A DNA stretch of 64,000 bases from CBDBCU01 sp965203435. Its GTDB lineage: Bacteria > Chloroflexota > Dehalococcoidia > Lucifugimonadales > UBA3495. Position numbers and translations under genes: made by a program. Under the pieces are notes generated by a model. The model did no database searches. It was not told the DNA's origin and worked only from the letters and a program-made list of their open reading frames with translations. The stretch spans positions 62,001 through 126,000 of the forward strand of contig CBDBCU010000006.1 of assembly GCA_965203435.1 (NCBI GenBank), written 5' to 3'. Of this stretch, positions 16,634 through 24,952 are shown in pieces. Position 1 is the first letter of the stretch, and every line of letters starts with the position of its first letter.

Positions 16634-18214
16634 CTAACCGCCGCCGGCCGCCCCGCTGCCGTACTCGTTAAGCGGATTCCGATAGACCGAATGATAATGC
16701 CCGCCCTCGGCGGCCACGTCCTCGTTGGAAAACTCAATAATCAGCGTCGGCCCCTGAATCCTATAGTAGCTCGGCCCGCCGCCCTCCCCGGCGCCATGCC
16801 AGGCAAAGGAAGTTTCCTCCAGGTCGGCGGCTATTTCCACCAGCCGCAACTGCGCGCTTTCCGCCGGCAACATTCCCACCCACAAAGCGATGGTATCCCG
16901 TAGCTGTTGCCGCTGCGCCGCCGGCCAATCCCCGGCTTTAGACCCGGCCCAGGCCGGGATTACTCCATCTTGGCCGGCCCCGGTCAAAACTTCCCCTGCC
17001 GCCGCCGGACTGATGTCCAGCCTTGCCGCTTGTTGCGCCGCGCCGTCCAATCCCTGAAACAAAGCCCGCCCGGCCGCCGCTTGCGCCGCCAGCGGCATCA
17101 CCGTAACCCCGTCCCGCTCATAAACCGCCGGGTCAATGCCCACAAAGGTCGGCGACAGATAGCTGCGTCCCCCCACCACGGTGACATTCACCCCTAGATG
17201 ATGCCCCCCGAACTGCCAACCCCAAGCCTGCTCCGTTGCCGGTTCGCCAAAGAAAGCCAGAAAGTAATTATCCGAACCCCAGCCCAACAATCCCGCCCAC
17301 CAGGATTCCCCCAGCGCATCCTCAGCCCCGACCACGCCCTGCACGGTAGCGTAGCCCTGGGGACTCAACGCCGTGGCCAGAAAATCCTCCAGCGCGGCCT
17401 GTTGCGCCGCATCCAAATCCCGGATCCGCACCCCGTTGCGCCGGGACATTTCCGCCGGCAGGTTTGACCAGTTAGCCCGCCGGGGATCGTCAAAGGCGTA
17501 CACCGCCGCCGCCCGTTGTTCCGCCGCCAGGCTATCCAGAAAGGCTTGCGCCGCCGCCACTATCCCTTGACTCGTACCGCCGCCGCTTTCCGATACCCCG
17601 GAACTCCCCCGGTGTTCCCCGGATTCCCGGCCGCCGCTATGTTCCCCAGCCTCGCCGCTACGATGTTCGCCGCCCCCGCCGCTGTGTTCCCCAGATTCGG
17701 AGCCGCCGCTATGTTCTCCGCCGCCCTCAGCATTGCCGCCGCCCACTTCCGGATGCGCTCCCCAGCGGACAAAGGGCTGATTGCCGGCCGGCAAATTTAC
17801 CGGCAGCGCCTGGCCCGGCATCAAATCCACCGGCGCCGTCGGCCCCAACTCTACGCCGTTGGACAGATGAACTTCCACCCGCACCTGCGGCAGGATGGCG
17901 TTGGTAGTATTGACCACCGTGCCGGTAAAAGCCTGGGCCGCCGCATCATAGCTCAGGGTCAGCCGCGCCCCGGCCCGCACCTTATCGTAAGTATCGGTCA
18001 ACCCGAACTGCTGCCCCGATTCCTCAGCGCCGGCGTCGGTTTGGGGAATGTTGCCGACTTCCCGGGCCGCGCTGCCATTGCCGCCGCCGGTCGCGGCAGC
18101 CGTCCCCTGACCGACCGCCTCCGGGCTGCTACTGCACGCCGCCAAAGCCGCCAGCAGGAGGGCCGCCAATCCGGCCAAAACCGCCGGGATATATTTGCTG
18201 ACCTGCCTTTTCAT
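16634..18214 (-). CDS. DUF3500 lipoprotein with Gly/His/Glu/Ser-rich insert
   Basis: 526 residues. A lipoprotein signal ends at Cys27 (LAALAAC), followed by a Ser/Gly/Ala spacer. Residues ~65-150 form a beta-rich domain (LTLSYDAAAQAFTGTVVNTT), then ~50 residues of GEHSGG-type repeats rich in His and Glu, which might bind metal. The rest matches DUF3500: WSNLP, ALSPQGYATVQG, FFGEPATEQAWGWQFGGHHL and SPTFVGIDPA. The conserved WGWQ...GHH and the terminal GGHYHSVYR motif suggest a metal-dependent or redox role, unproven. It is predicted to be lipid-anchored outside the membrane. GAGG lies about 12 bases before the ATG at 18214. Confidence 0.82.
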   Translation of the reverse strand: MKRQVSKYIPAVLAGLAALLLAALAACSSSPEAVGQGTAAATGGGNGSAAREVGNIPQTDAGAEESGQQFGLTDTYDKVRAGARLTLSYDAAAQAFTGTVVNTTNAILPQVRVEVHLSNGVELGPTAPVDLMPGQALPVNLPAGNQPFVRWGAHPEVGGGNAEGGGEHSGGSESGEHSGGGGEHRSGEAGEHSGGRESGEHRGSSGVSESGGGTSQGIVAAAQAFLDSLAAEQRAAAVYAFDDPRRANWSNLPAEMSRRNGVRIRDLDAAQQAALEDFLATALSPQGYATVQGVVGAEDALGESWWAGLLGWGSDNYFLAFFGEPATEQAWGWQFGGHHLGVNVTVVGGRSYLSPTFVGIDPAVYERDGVTVMPLAAQAAAGRALFQGLDGAAQQAARLDISPAAAGEVLTGAGQDGVIPAWAGSKAGDWPAAQRQQLRDTIALWVGMLPAESAQLRLVEIAADLEETSFAWHGAGEGGGPSYYRIQGPTLIIEFSNEDVAAEGGHYHSVYRNPLNEYGSGAAGGG

Positions 18215-18307
18215 CCGCCTGAACCCTCCTCAGTTTCCCTATGCTTGCGGTATCCGCCATCCGGAATCTACCGCCCAACTTTCAAGAAACTGTGAAGGTT
18301 TTTGCGA

Positions 18308-18373
18308 TTCCGTTCTGCTGGGGTAATTCGTCCTTCAACAAGTTCAGGATGAACGGAGCGATCTACCCCAACC
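18308..18373. repeat. Family-2 palindromic element
   Basis: TTCCGTTCTGCTGGGG at the left, the TCCTTCAACAAGTTCAGGAT core at 18331-18350, and a complementary CCCCA end. It lies between the DUF3500 and YHS genes. Confidence 0.7.
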
Positions 18374-18387
18374 ATCCGGCCGCCGCC

Positions 18388-18597
18388 CTAGGCCCCCGGC
18401 GCCTCCAGATAAGTCAGCGGCGCGGCCAGAAACTTGGTGCGGCAATCCAGCCCGCAAAAGTAGTACCACTGGCCGTTGTGAAAGCTGCGGGTGCCTTGCT
18501 GCGGATCCACTTCCGAGGCCCCGTGCATGGTCTGCCCGGTCTGCGCCCGGGCTTCCCCCTCGTCAATCTCGATCCCGCATACCGGATCCTTTGCCAT
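18388..18597 (-). CDS. YHS-domain small protein
   Basis: 69 residues from the ATG at 18597, preceded by AGGAGGGGAAACT. The YHS core is clear: DPVCGIEID at the start and WYYFCGLDCRTKFLAAPLTYL at the end, giving the two cysteine clusters that bind metal. Between them is an unusual insert (TGQTMHGASEVDPQQGTR). YHS proteins commonly bind heavy metals or act as metallochaperones. A longer in-frame start exists upstream but lacks a ribosome-binding site. Confidence 0.85.
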   Translation of the reverse strand: MAKDPVCGIEIDEGEARAQTGQTMHGASEVDPQQGTRSFHNGQWYYFCGLDCRTKFLAAPLTYLEAPGA

Positions 18598-18753
18598 AGT
18601 TTCCCCTCCTATCCTGAGGTTTGCGGTTGCCTTGCCCTTGGCCCGGTTTCTATTCCGTTGGGGGGTATTGCCTTGCAACCGATTCCGGGTTAACGGGCAA
18701 TACGCCGCAACGGAACGGAAACTTGAGAGCCGGCGGGTAATCCGGCCGGCTGG

Positions 18754-19929
18754 CTAACCTACTGGAATCTGGTTCATTCCCAAGCGCACCCGGCCCGGCT
18801 GATCCAGCAGCGACTGGGCGATTTTGGCCCGATGCTCAAAGCTCGTCCCCAGCCGCAGCGTCCACGCCGTCACCCGCCGGAACCACAAATGCAGGTCAAA
18901 CTCCATCATAAACCCCATCCCCCCGTGAATGACCTGGGAGGAACGGACTACCGCCTCCAGCTTGTCGTTGCAGAACGCCTTGGCTTGAGACACCTCGACG
19001 CCGGCCGGCAAGCCCTGATCCATTTTCCACAGGGCTTCATAGGTGAGCAGCTGCCCGCCGTCCACCCACAAAATCATATCGGCGCAGATGTGCTGAATGG
19101 ACTGGAAAGCGGCGATGGGCCGCCCGAAAGCCGCCCGATTCTTGGCGTACTCAATGCCCATTTCCGCATCTTTCCGCGCCGCACCGACCATCTGCGCGCA
19201 CAGCAAAGCCGTCGCCAATTCCAGCATTTCCCGCGCCACCGGCCAGCCCTGATGCAGTTCCCCCACCAGATTGCCCTGAGGAACCCGCACCTGGTCAAAA
19301 GCGACCTTGCTCTGCTTATCCTTGGCCAGGGTGGTCAACGGCGTATGGGATACTCCGGGGCTGGCGGTATCCACCAGCAGCAGCGACAGGCCGGCGCTGT
19401 CGGCCGTGGCCGGGGCGGTGCGGCAGACCACCAGAACCTGGCCGGCGGCGTTAAAGTTGTCCACAAAGTTTTTGCCGCCGCTGAGTACGAAATCCGCCCC
19501 GTCGGCGGTAGCCGTAGCCTGCACCGTTTCCGGCCGATAGCGGGGATCCGCCTCGGAAAAGGCCCAGGTCAAAACCAAATCCCCCCGGCTGACCGCCGGC
19601 AACAGTTGTTGCCGCTGTTCCGCCGTCCCATGCCGGGCCAGAGTCAAGGCCGCCACGGCGGTGGAATGGAGCGGCGCCGGGGCGATGGCCCGCCCCATTT
19701 CCTCCAGGATGATGCCCAGGTAAGTCAAGGGCAAGCCCTGGCCGCCGTATCCCTCCGGCAGGGATATGCCCAGCCAGCCCAGGTCGGCCATCTTGCGCCA
19801 CAGCTCCGGCGGATAGCCCAGGTCATCCTTTTCCATCGCCCGGGCCAGGCGCGGCGGACACTCCGCTTCCAGAAACTCCCGGGCCAGGTTCTTTACCATC
19901 TGTTCCTGTTCGTTAGGCAGTACGTCCAT
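18754..19929 (-). CDS. Acyl-CoA dehydrogenase family protein, copy A
   Basis: 391 residues with the N-terminal helical, middle beta and C-terminal helical domains: GWLGISLPEGYGGQGLPLTYL, TWAFSEADPR (flavin-contact region), QMVGAARKDAEMGIEYAKNR, RPIAAFQSIQHICADM and IHGGMGFMMEFDLHLWFRR. It oxidises an acyl-CoA or related thioester at C2-C3 using FAD, passing electrons to ETF; a fused ETF lies at 23027-24877. The AFSE motif departs from the usual FAxTEP, so substrate type is uncertain; such forms are common in steroid or xenobiotic degraders. The ATG at 19929 follows AGGGAG; an upstream extension is out of character. Confidence 0.9.
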   Translation of the reverse strand: MDVLPNEQEQMVKNLAREFLEAECPPRLARAMEKDDLGYPPELWRKMADLGWLGISLPEGYGGQGLPLTYLGIILEEMGRAIAPAPLHSTAVAALTLARHGTAEQRQQLLPAVSRGDLVLTWAFSEADPRYRPETVQATATADGADFVLSGGKNFVDNFNAAGQVLVVCRTAPATADSAGLSLLLVDTASPGVSHTPLTTLAKDKQSKVAFDQVRVPQGNLVGELHQGWPVAREMLELATALLCAQMVGAARKDAEMGIEYAKNRAAFGRPIAAFQSIQHICADMILWVDGGQLLTYEALWKMDQGLPAGVEVSQAKAFCNDKLEAVVRSSQVIHGGMGFMMEFDLHLWFRRVTAWTLRLGTSFEHRAKIAQSLLDQPGRVRLGMNQIPVG

Positions 19930-20089
19930 AAACTCCCTTGCTTTCCCCCAGTCTGACCGGCAATCCCGCAGTGCTGACCGCAACGCTGACCGGCAATCCC
20001 CCAGCCCTGACCGGCAAATTACCGCTTCAACCGTCTTTCCCGCTCCTCAACCGTCCTTCTCGACCTTCGACCGTCAATCCCGCTTTTTA

Positions 20090-20117
20090 ACCGTCATTCC
20101 CGCGTAAGCGGGAACCC
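20090..20117 (+). repeat. Single REP palindrome with degraded half-sites
   Basis: One copy preceded by imperfect CCGTCnnTCCCG half-sites and CTGACCGGCAATCCC direct repeats from 19955 on. No gene is visible in 19930-20248. Confidence 0.75.
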
Positions 20118-20248
20118 GGAATATAGCGGATAGGCAACCCGCAAAACCGCCCGGCAACCCGTTATTCCCGGCGCCTACCCATTCTATTGCCGTCCCCGGG
20201 AATCGTCAAGTTGCCGTCAAGAGGATACCATACCGGGCTATCGCCGGT

Positions 20249-20283
20249 AAAAACCGCCCTTTCCCTTTTCCGGGAAAGGACGG
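20249..20283 (-). terminator. Intrinsic terminator of the secreted FnIII-like gene
   Basis: On the minus strand CCGTCCTTTCCC and GGGAAAGGGCGG pair (one mismatch) around GGAAAA, followed by TTTTTA. It lies about 70 bases after the stop at 20352. Confidence 0.75.
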
Positions 20284-20351
20284 TGAGCGCTTATTTCGGC
20301 ATAGGCAACGGCCCGACGGGACAATTCCCGGCCGGCCCGGTTGCCGCCGCC

Positions 20352-21197
20352 CTAGGGCGGCAGGGTAATGCCGGCCGGCCTGGATTGCGGCCCGGTACCA
20401 TTGCGGTTCACCGTGGCGATTTTGTAGGCGTAAGGCCGGCCCCGCCGCACCTCGGTGTCCCGCCAGCCGCTGTTGCCCCCGCCCACGACGGTATGGATGC
20501 TCAGGTAACGGGCGTACAGGGAATCGGCATTTTGCCGGTAGATGATGTATTTCGTGGCCCCGCTCCGCGCATCCCAAGTCAAATCCACTCCGTTCGACCG
20601 GTAGGAAACCTCAAAGTTCTCCGGCGGCAGCAGCGGCAAGTTGCTGCCCACCCGATGGGTCAAAGGATCGCGGATGGCCCGGGAGAGCCGCGTCCGCGCC
20701 GCATAGTCGTTAATGTTGCCGGAGCCGCGATAATCGTTGTTGACGAAAACCGCATGGGGCGCTTTGATGGCATCCCGCCCCATACTGATGCCGTCCACAT
20801 CCCGGTCAGCCGCCACTACCGTATATTCCCAATGATGTTCGGTATGGCCGTAGACGTTAATGGACTGGTCGCTGTACGCGGCCCGGCGGTTGGTGTCGCC
20901 GATTTCAATTTCCAGTTCCGGCCACTGGATCGGCTGATGCGGCGGCGTGGTCTGAATCACCCGCACCGGCTTGTTGAAAGTCACCGTAATCGTAACCGTC
21001 TCCCCGGCCCGGTACGCATCCCCATCGGCCGCCGTCGAGGTTATCTGATTCTTGGTGATGATTAGCGACCAGTCCGTAGCCGCCGCCTCCCGCCCGGAAA
21101 GCCCGGCCAGGGCCAGCAGCCCCACGACGGCCGCCAGCGCCAACAGCCCGGCCAGCCCGGCCCAGCCCCGCCGCCCTTGCCTTATCCCTTTCATCAT
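20352..21197 (-). CDS. Secreted protein with Ig-like and fibronectin type III-like domains
   Basis: 281 residues. A basic N-terminus and a long hydrophobic segment (residues ~12-33) form a signal peptide or anchor ending near GREAAATDW. Residues ~45-150 resemble a bacterial Ig-like strand-rich domain (AYRAGETVTITVTFNKPVRV, later AADRDVDGISMGRDAI). Residues ~190-280 resemble FnIII (PENFEVSYRSNGVDLTWD, then YKIATVNRNGTGPQS). Ligand and function are unknown; a cell-surface adhesion or scaffold role fits. GGAGGCGGGT precedes the ATG. A 13-bp inverted repeat lies 90-160 bases upstream. Confidence 0.72.
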   Translation of the reverse strand: MMKGIRQGRRGWAGLAGLLALAAVVGLLALAGLSGREAAATDWSLIITKNQITSTAADGDAYRAGETVTITVTFNKPVRVIQTTPPHQPIQWPELEIEIGDTNRRAAYSDQSINVYGHTEHHWEYTVVAADRDVDGISMGRDAIKAPHAVFVNNDYRGSGNINDYAARTRLSRAIRDPLTHRVGSNLPLLPPENFEVSYRSNGVDLTWDARSGATKYIIYRQNADSLYARYLSIHTVVGGGNSGWRDTEVRRGRPYAYKIATVNRNGTGPQSRPAGITLPP

Positions 21198-21286
21198 ACC
21201 CGCCTCCTAATGCGCTGATTCCGCTCTATACCGGCAACCGTTGCATACCCCGCCGCCCCTTGTCAATCCATAAAACCGCTTTGATT

Positions 21287-21356
21287 CCCCTGGCTTTTGG
21301 CGGATTTTTCCCTTGCCTTGAACTGCCGACAGTATGAACCGGTCAAAAGCCAGGGG
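21287..21356. repeat. 13-bp perfect inverted repeat upstream of the FnIII-like gene
   Basis: CCCCTGGCTTTTG (21287-21299) and CAAAAGCCAGGGG (21344-21356) flank 44 bases. It may be an RNA stem in the leader or a widely spaced operator. Confidence 0.7.
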
Positions 21357-21384
21357 ACGCCGCCCGGCCCCAAGCCGGCGCATT

Positions 21385-21420
21385 AAAAAACCGCCCATCC
21401 CCCTGACGCGGGACGGGCGG
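21385..21420 (-). terminator. Intrinsic terminator of acyl-CoA dehydrogenase copy B
   Basis: Minus strand: CCGCCCGTCCC, GCGTCAG loop region, GGGATGGGCGG then TTTTTT, 38 bases after the stop. Confidence 0.85.
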
Positions 21421-21457
21421 CTGATAGCTGCTCTCTGAAAGACCCAGCCCGGAACGA

Positions 21458-22660
21458 CTACCCCCGGGGCATTCCCAACCCCCGCCGGGCAATCTGATCC
21501 CGCATTACCTGAGTGCTGCCGTGATTGATGCCCGACTGGAAAGAACCCATCAGGTTGTGGGCAAACACCCCCTCCTCAATGGCATCCTCCGACCCGTTAA
21601 GCAGTTGGGCATAAGGCCCCAGGATTTGGGAGATGGTTTCGGTGGTGCGGACGCCATGCTCCGGCGCAAAAACCTTTTCCGCCGCCCCCTCGTAGGTAAA
21701 GCTGCCGCCCTGCTCCACTAGCGACATACTCCGCATCGTCATCAGCCGGCAGACCTGCGCCTCAATCCACAGCTCGGCAAGGCGATCCCGCACCGCCGGA
21801 TCCTCGGCCACCCGGTAACCGCCCAGGTCCTGCTCCTTGACATAGTTGACGATGTCCTCGTCCCGCTGCACCGAAATCAGGTAGCGGCTGGCCCCCACCC
21901 GATCCAGGTTCAGTCCCATGGCCCCCACATACCAGCCCATATTTTCCTCCCCCAGCAGGCAGGAGGCCGGGGCCCGCACATCCTCGAAAAAGACCTCGTT
22001 AGTGCGGGCATCCCCATAGGTCGTGCCGCTGGGCGCCGGCGGATCGTTCTGAATCGTCCACAGCGGCCGCACCGTAATTCCCGGCGTGTCCATAGGGATC
22101 AGGAAAATGGAAATGCCGCGATGCTTGGGGGCCTCCGGGTCGGTGCGCGCCATCAGGTAGATATGGCTGGCGTAGTGCGCCCCGGTGGTGAACATCTTTT
22201 GCCCGTTGATGACATAGTCATCGCCGTCCCGCACCGCCCGGCATTGCAGGCTGGCCAGGTCGGCCCCGGCCTGCGGCTCGGTAAAGCCCAAGGCAAAGGA
22301 GATTTCCCCCCGAATCAGGCCCGGCAGAAAATACTTTTTCTGCTCCTCGGTGCCGGCCGCCAGAATGGCCGGCGCGCCGCTGCCGGCCCCGCCCACGGTA
22401 ATGCCCACCCGGGCAAACTCCTCCTCCACGATATACTGGTCAATGCGGCTGCCGTCCTGACCGCCGTACTCCTTGGGCCAGCTGATGCCGACCCAGCCCT
22501 TTTCGCCCAGCTTGCGGTACATTTCCCGCACCTGCGGCCCCCGGCGGCGGACGCCCATTTCCTCGATTTCCCGCCGCACCTCCGGGGTTACATTTTCCTC
22601 AATAAAGCGGCGGACTTCCGCCCGCAGGGTTTCCTGTTCCGGGGTATAAGCAAAGTCCAT
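21458..22660 (-). CDS. Acyl-CoA dehydrogenase family protein, copy B
   Basis: 400 residues. Typical blocks are GWVGISWPKEYGGQDGS, FALGFTEPQAGADLASLQ (FAD/substrate loop), DDYVINGQKMFTTGAHYAS and the C-terminal GVRTTETISQILGPYAQL. It is closer to the canonical family than copy A because it keeps the FTEPQAGADLA motif. Electron transfer to the fused ETF at 23027-24877 is likely. The start is the ATG at 22660 after GGGAGGGAAGGG. It has its own promoter and terminator, so it is a single-gene unit. Confidence 0.92.
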   Translation of the reverse strand: MDFAYTPEQETLRAEVRRFIEENVTPEVRREIEEMGVRRRGPQVREMYRKLGEKGWVGISWPKEYGGQDGSRIDQYIVEEEFARVGITVGGAGSGAPAILAAGTEEQKKYFLPGLIRGEISFALGFTEPQAGADLASLQCRAVRDGDDYVINGQKMFTTGAHYASHIYLMARTDPEAPKHRGISIFLIPMDTPGITVRPLWTIQNDPPAPSGTTYGDARTNEVFFEDVRAPASCLLGEENMGWYVGAMGLNLDRVGASRYLISVQRDEDIVNYVKEQDLGGYRVAEDPAVRDRLAELWIEAQVCRLMTMRSMSLVEQGGSFTYEGAAEKVFAPEHGVRTTETISQILGPYAQLLNGSEDAIEEGVFAHNLMGSFQSGINHGSTQVMRDQIARRGLGMPRG

Positions 22661-22699
22661 AACCCTTCCCTCCCAGCGCGCCGCTGGCAATTTTAAGGA

Positions 22700-22728
22700 A
22701 TTATATACCAAACCGGGCCCGCCGGCAA
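22700..22728 (-). promoter_or_regulatory. Promoter of acyl-CoA dehydrogenase copy B
   Basis: Minus strand: TTGCCG (22728-22723), 17-base spacer, TATAAT (22705-22700). It uses the same hexamers as the promoter at 13738. Confidence 0.7.
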
Positions 22729-22748
22729 AACCGCTTTTGCCCTACCTT

Positions 22749-22980
22749 ACCGTCCTTCCCGCGCAAGCGGGAACCCCGACCGTCCTTCCCGCCCTTTTTA
22801 CCGTCCTTCCCGCGTAAGCGGGAATCCCGAACGGTGATGCCCTAGGATGCCGCCTTACCGTCCTTCCCGGCCGCCCCCTACCGTCCTTCCCGCGTAAGCG
22901 GGAATCCCGAAATGCCTGAGGGATGGTATGCCGGTCTTGGCAGTACCGTTCGGGATTCCCGCTTACGCGGGAATGACGGT
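22749..22980. repeat. REP cluster with terminal REPIN-like pair
   Basis: Forward copies at 22749-22776, 22800-22827 and 22880-22907; inverted copy at 22953-22980. The last two form a ~101-bp REPIN-like unit. Confidence 0.87.
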
Positions 22981-23026
22981 AAAAAGGGCGATAGCCCGGC
23001 CCCCTTTACCCCCCAGCAACCCCCAC

Positions 23027-24877
23027 CTACCCCATCCCGCCCAGAACCGGCCGCAATTCCTGCACCAAAGCCGGCAGATATTCCCGCCAATCGCCGACAA
23101 TCCCATAATCGGCGGCCTTGAAAATGGGATGCCGCCGGTTAGTGTTCACCGCAATAATCGTCCCGGCTTTCTGGATGCCGACGGTGTGGTCAAAGACCCC
23201 CCGGATGCCGACCGCCAGATAGACCTGCGGCGCAATGGCCCGCCCGCTGATGCCCACTTGCAGCTGATGCGGCAGCCAGCCGGCATGAACCGCATTGCGG
23301 GTCGTAGCCAGGACCGCCCCCATTTCCGCCGCCAGTTCCCGGGCCGCCGGCAGATTTTCCGGGCCGCCCAAGCCCATCCCCACGCCCATAACCACCGGGG
23401 CTTGGGCCAGGGCAACGCCGCCGCTATCCTCCTGATAATGGCTTTCCCGCAGGATAATGTCCGCCCCGGCCAATGCCGGCGCCGGCAAAACTTCTACCGC
23501 AGCCGTTGCGCTGTAATCCGATTCCAACGGCGTCAGCAAGCCCGGCCGCAGCGTAACCATATTGGGCAAAGTCTTGGACAGGATGGGCGCGAGGACATTG
23601 CCGCCCAAGGCCGGTTTCAGCTGTACCAACCGCCCCTGCTCGTCAATTTCCAAGTCAATGGCATCGCCGGTCAAGCCCAAGCCCAAGCGGGCCGCGCTGC
23701 GGGCGGCCAAATCCCGCCCGTCGGCCGTGGCGGCGAATAATACCGCATAGGGCCGGGCCGCCGCTATCGCCGCCGCCAGAGCGGCCGCCACGCCCCGGCT
23801 GCATACCGGCCCCAATTCCGCATTGTCCAAGGTCATTACCCGGTCGGCCCCATAGGCCGCCAATTCCGCAATCATTTCCGGCCGGGCCGGGCCGATTAGC
23901 GCGGTTGCCACGGCGCTATGCGTAACCGCCGCCAATTCCCGGGCCTTGCCCAGCAATTCCAGCGTTACCCGCCGCAAGCCCTCCCCGGCGGTTTCCGCCA
24001 CTACCCAGATGCTTTGCTCCCGGTTATCCGGGTAACGGATTGCCGGCCGCTTGCCAGTCGTTCCGGGATTATTCCCTGGATTTTCCGACACGGCGGCCAA
24101 GCGTTCCCGCAGCAGTTGCGCCACCTGTTGAGCGGCCGTTTCCGGGCTTTCCCCCTCAATCATAATGCCCAGCCGCGTCGGTTCTACCAGCCGAATATCC
24201 GCTACCCAAGTGGGGGATCCCGCCAGCCCGAATTGGGACAAATCCGCGGAAAGTTGGGCGCAGGTCAATTCCTCGACCGGCTTTTCCCGGGCCGCTGCCA
24301 CTTGTTCCCGGTTGGCAAAGGTTTCCGCCGCCACCCCCTCGGTAACGCAGACCAGGGCCGGCAGGGAACACTCGATAACCTGATACCCCTCGTCGGTGAT
24401 CCGCTCGGCGACAATGCGGTGGCTATCCGCTAGATATTCCAGTTTGCGGACTTGGCTGAGGTGGGGGAGGCCCAACAATTCGGCCAATTCCGGGCCGACC
24501 TGCCCGGTTTCGGCATCGGCGCTGTTGCGGCCGCAGACAATCAAATCCGGCTGTTCCCGCTGCAAAGCCAGGCTCAAGGCCCGGGCCGTGGCCAGGGTGT
24601 CGGAGCCGGCCAAAGCCCGGTCGCTCAGCAATACCGCCCGATCCGCGCCCAGGGCCAGGCAGGTGGTCAATCCCTCGGCGGCCTGCGGCGGCCCCATCGA
24701 CAAGGCGACCACTTCATCCCCCGGCCCGGACTTCAGTTCTACCGCCCGGGTCAAGCCCAAGACATCAAAGGGGTTCACCTCCGACGGCACCCCCTCGCGG
24801 ATGATGGTCTTGCTTTCATAGTCAAAGGTGATGCGGGACACCACCGGCACATATTTGACGCACACCGCCGTTTTCAT
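23027..24877 (-). CDS. Fused electron-transfer flavoprotein (EtfB-EtfA in one chain)
   Basis: 616 residues. Residues 1 to ~255 are EtfB (MKTAVCVKYVPVVSRITFD, GADRAVLLSDRALAGSD, NSADAETGQVGPELAELLGL). Residues ~285-616 are EtfA, ending in the FAD-binding region (VGMGLGGPENLPAARELA, AVGIRGVFDHTVGIQKAGTI, HPIFKAADYGIVGDW). The usual two genes are joined by a short Asn/Pro/Gly linker (NPGNNPGTTGKRP). ETF carries electrons from acyl-CoA dehydrogenases to the quinone pool through ETF-quinone oxidoreductase, and two such dehydrogenases lie within 5 kb. In EtfA the usual SGxxQH motif reads RGVFDH. AGGAG precedes the ATG at 24877. Confidence 0.92.
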   Translation of the reverse strand: MKTAVCVKYVPVVSRITFDYESKTIIREGVPSEVNPFDVLGLTRAVELKSGPGDEVVALSMGPPQAAEGLTTCLALGADRAVLLSDRALAGSDTLATARALSLALQREQPDLIVCGRNSADAETGQVGPELAELLGLPHLSQVRKLEYLADSHRIVAERITDEGYQVIECSLPALVCVTEGVAAETFANREQVAAAREKPVEELTCAQLSADLSQFGLAGSPTWVADIRLVEPTRLGIMIEGESPETAAQQVAQLLRERLAAVSENPGNNPGTTGKRPAIRYPDNREQSIWVVAETAGEGLRRVTLELLGKARELAAVTHSAVATALIGPARPEMIAELAAYGADRVMTLDNAELGPVCSRGVAAALAAAIAAARPYAVLFAATADGRDLAARSAARLGLGLTGDAIDLEIDEQGRLVQLKPALGGNVLAPILSKTLPNMVTLRPGLLTPLESDYSATAAVEVLPAPALAGADIILRESHYQEDSGGVALAQAPVVMGVGMGLGGPENLPAARELAAEMGAVLATTRNAVHAGWLPHQLQVGISGRAIAPQVYLAVGIRGVFDHTVGIQKAGTIIAVNTNRRHPIFKAADYGIVGDWREYLPALVQELRPVLGGMG

Positions 24878-24917
24878 CCGCCTACTCCTCAGGACTTTCC
24901 AATCGTTCCAGCAAATC

Positions 24918-24944
24918 CGCTCATCCTGAACTTGTTGAAGGATG
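24918..24944. repeat. Family-2 palindromic repeat core
   Basis: CGCTCATCCTGAACTTGTTG and on, lying in the 75-base gap between pncB and the ETF gene. Confidence 0.75.
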
Positions 24945-24952
24945 CCCAACGG

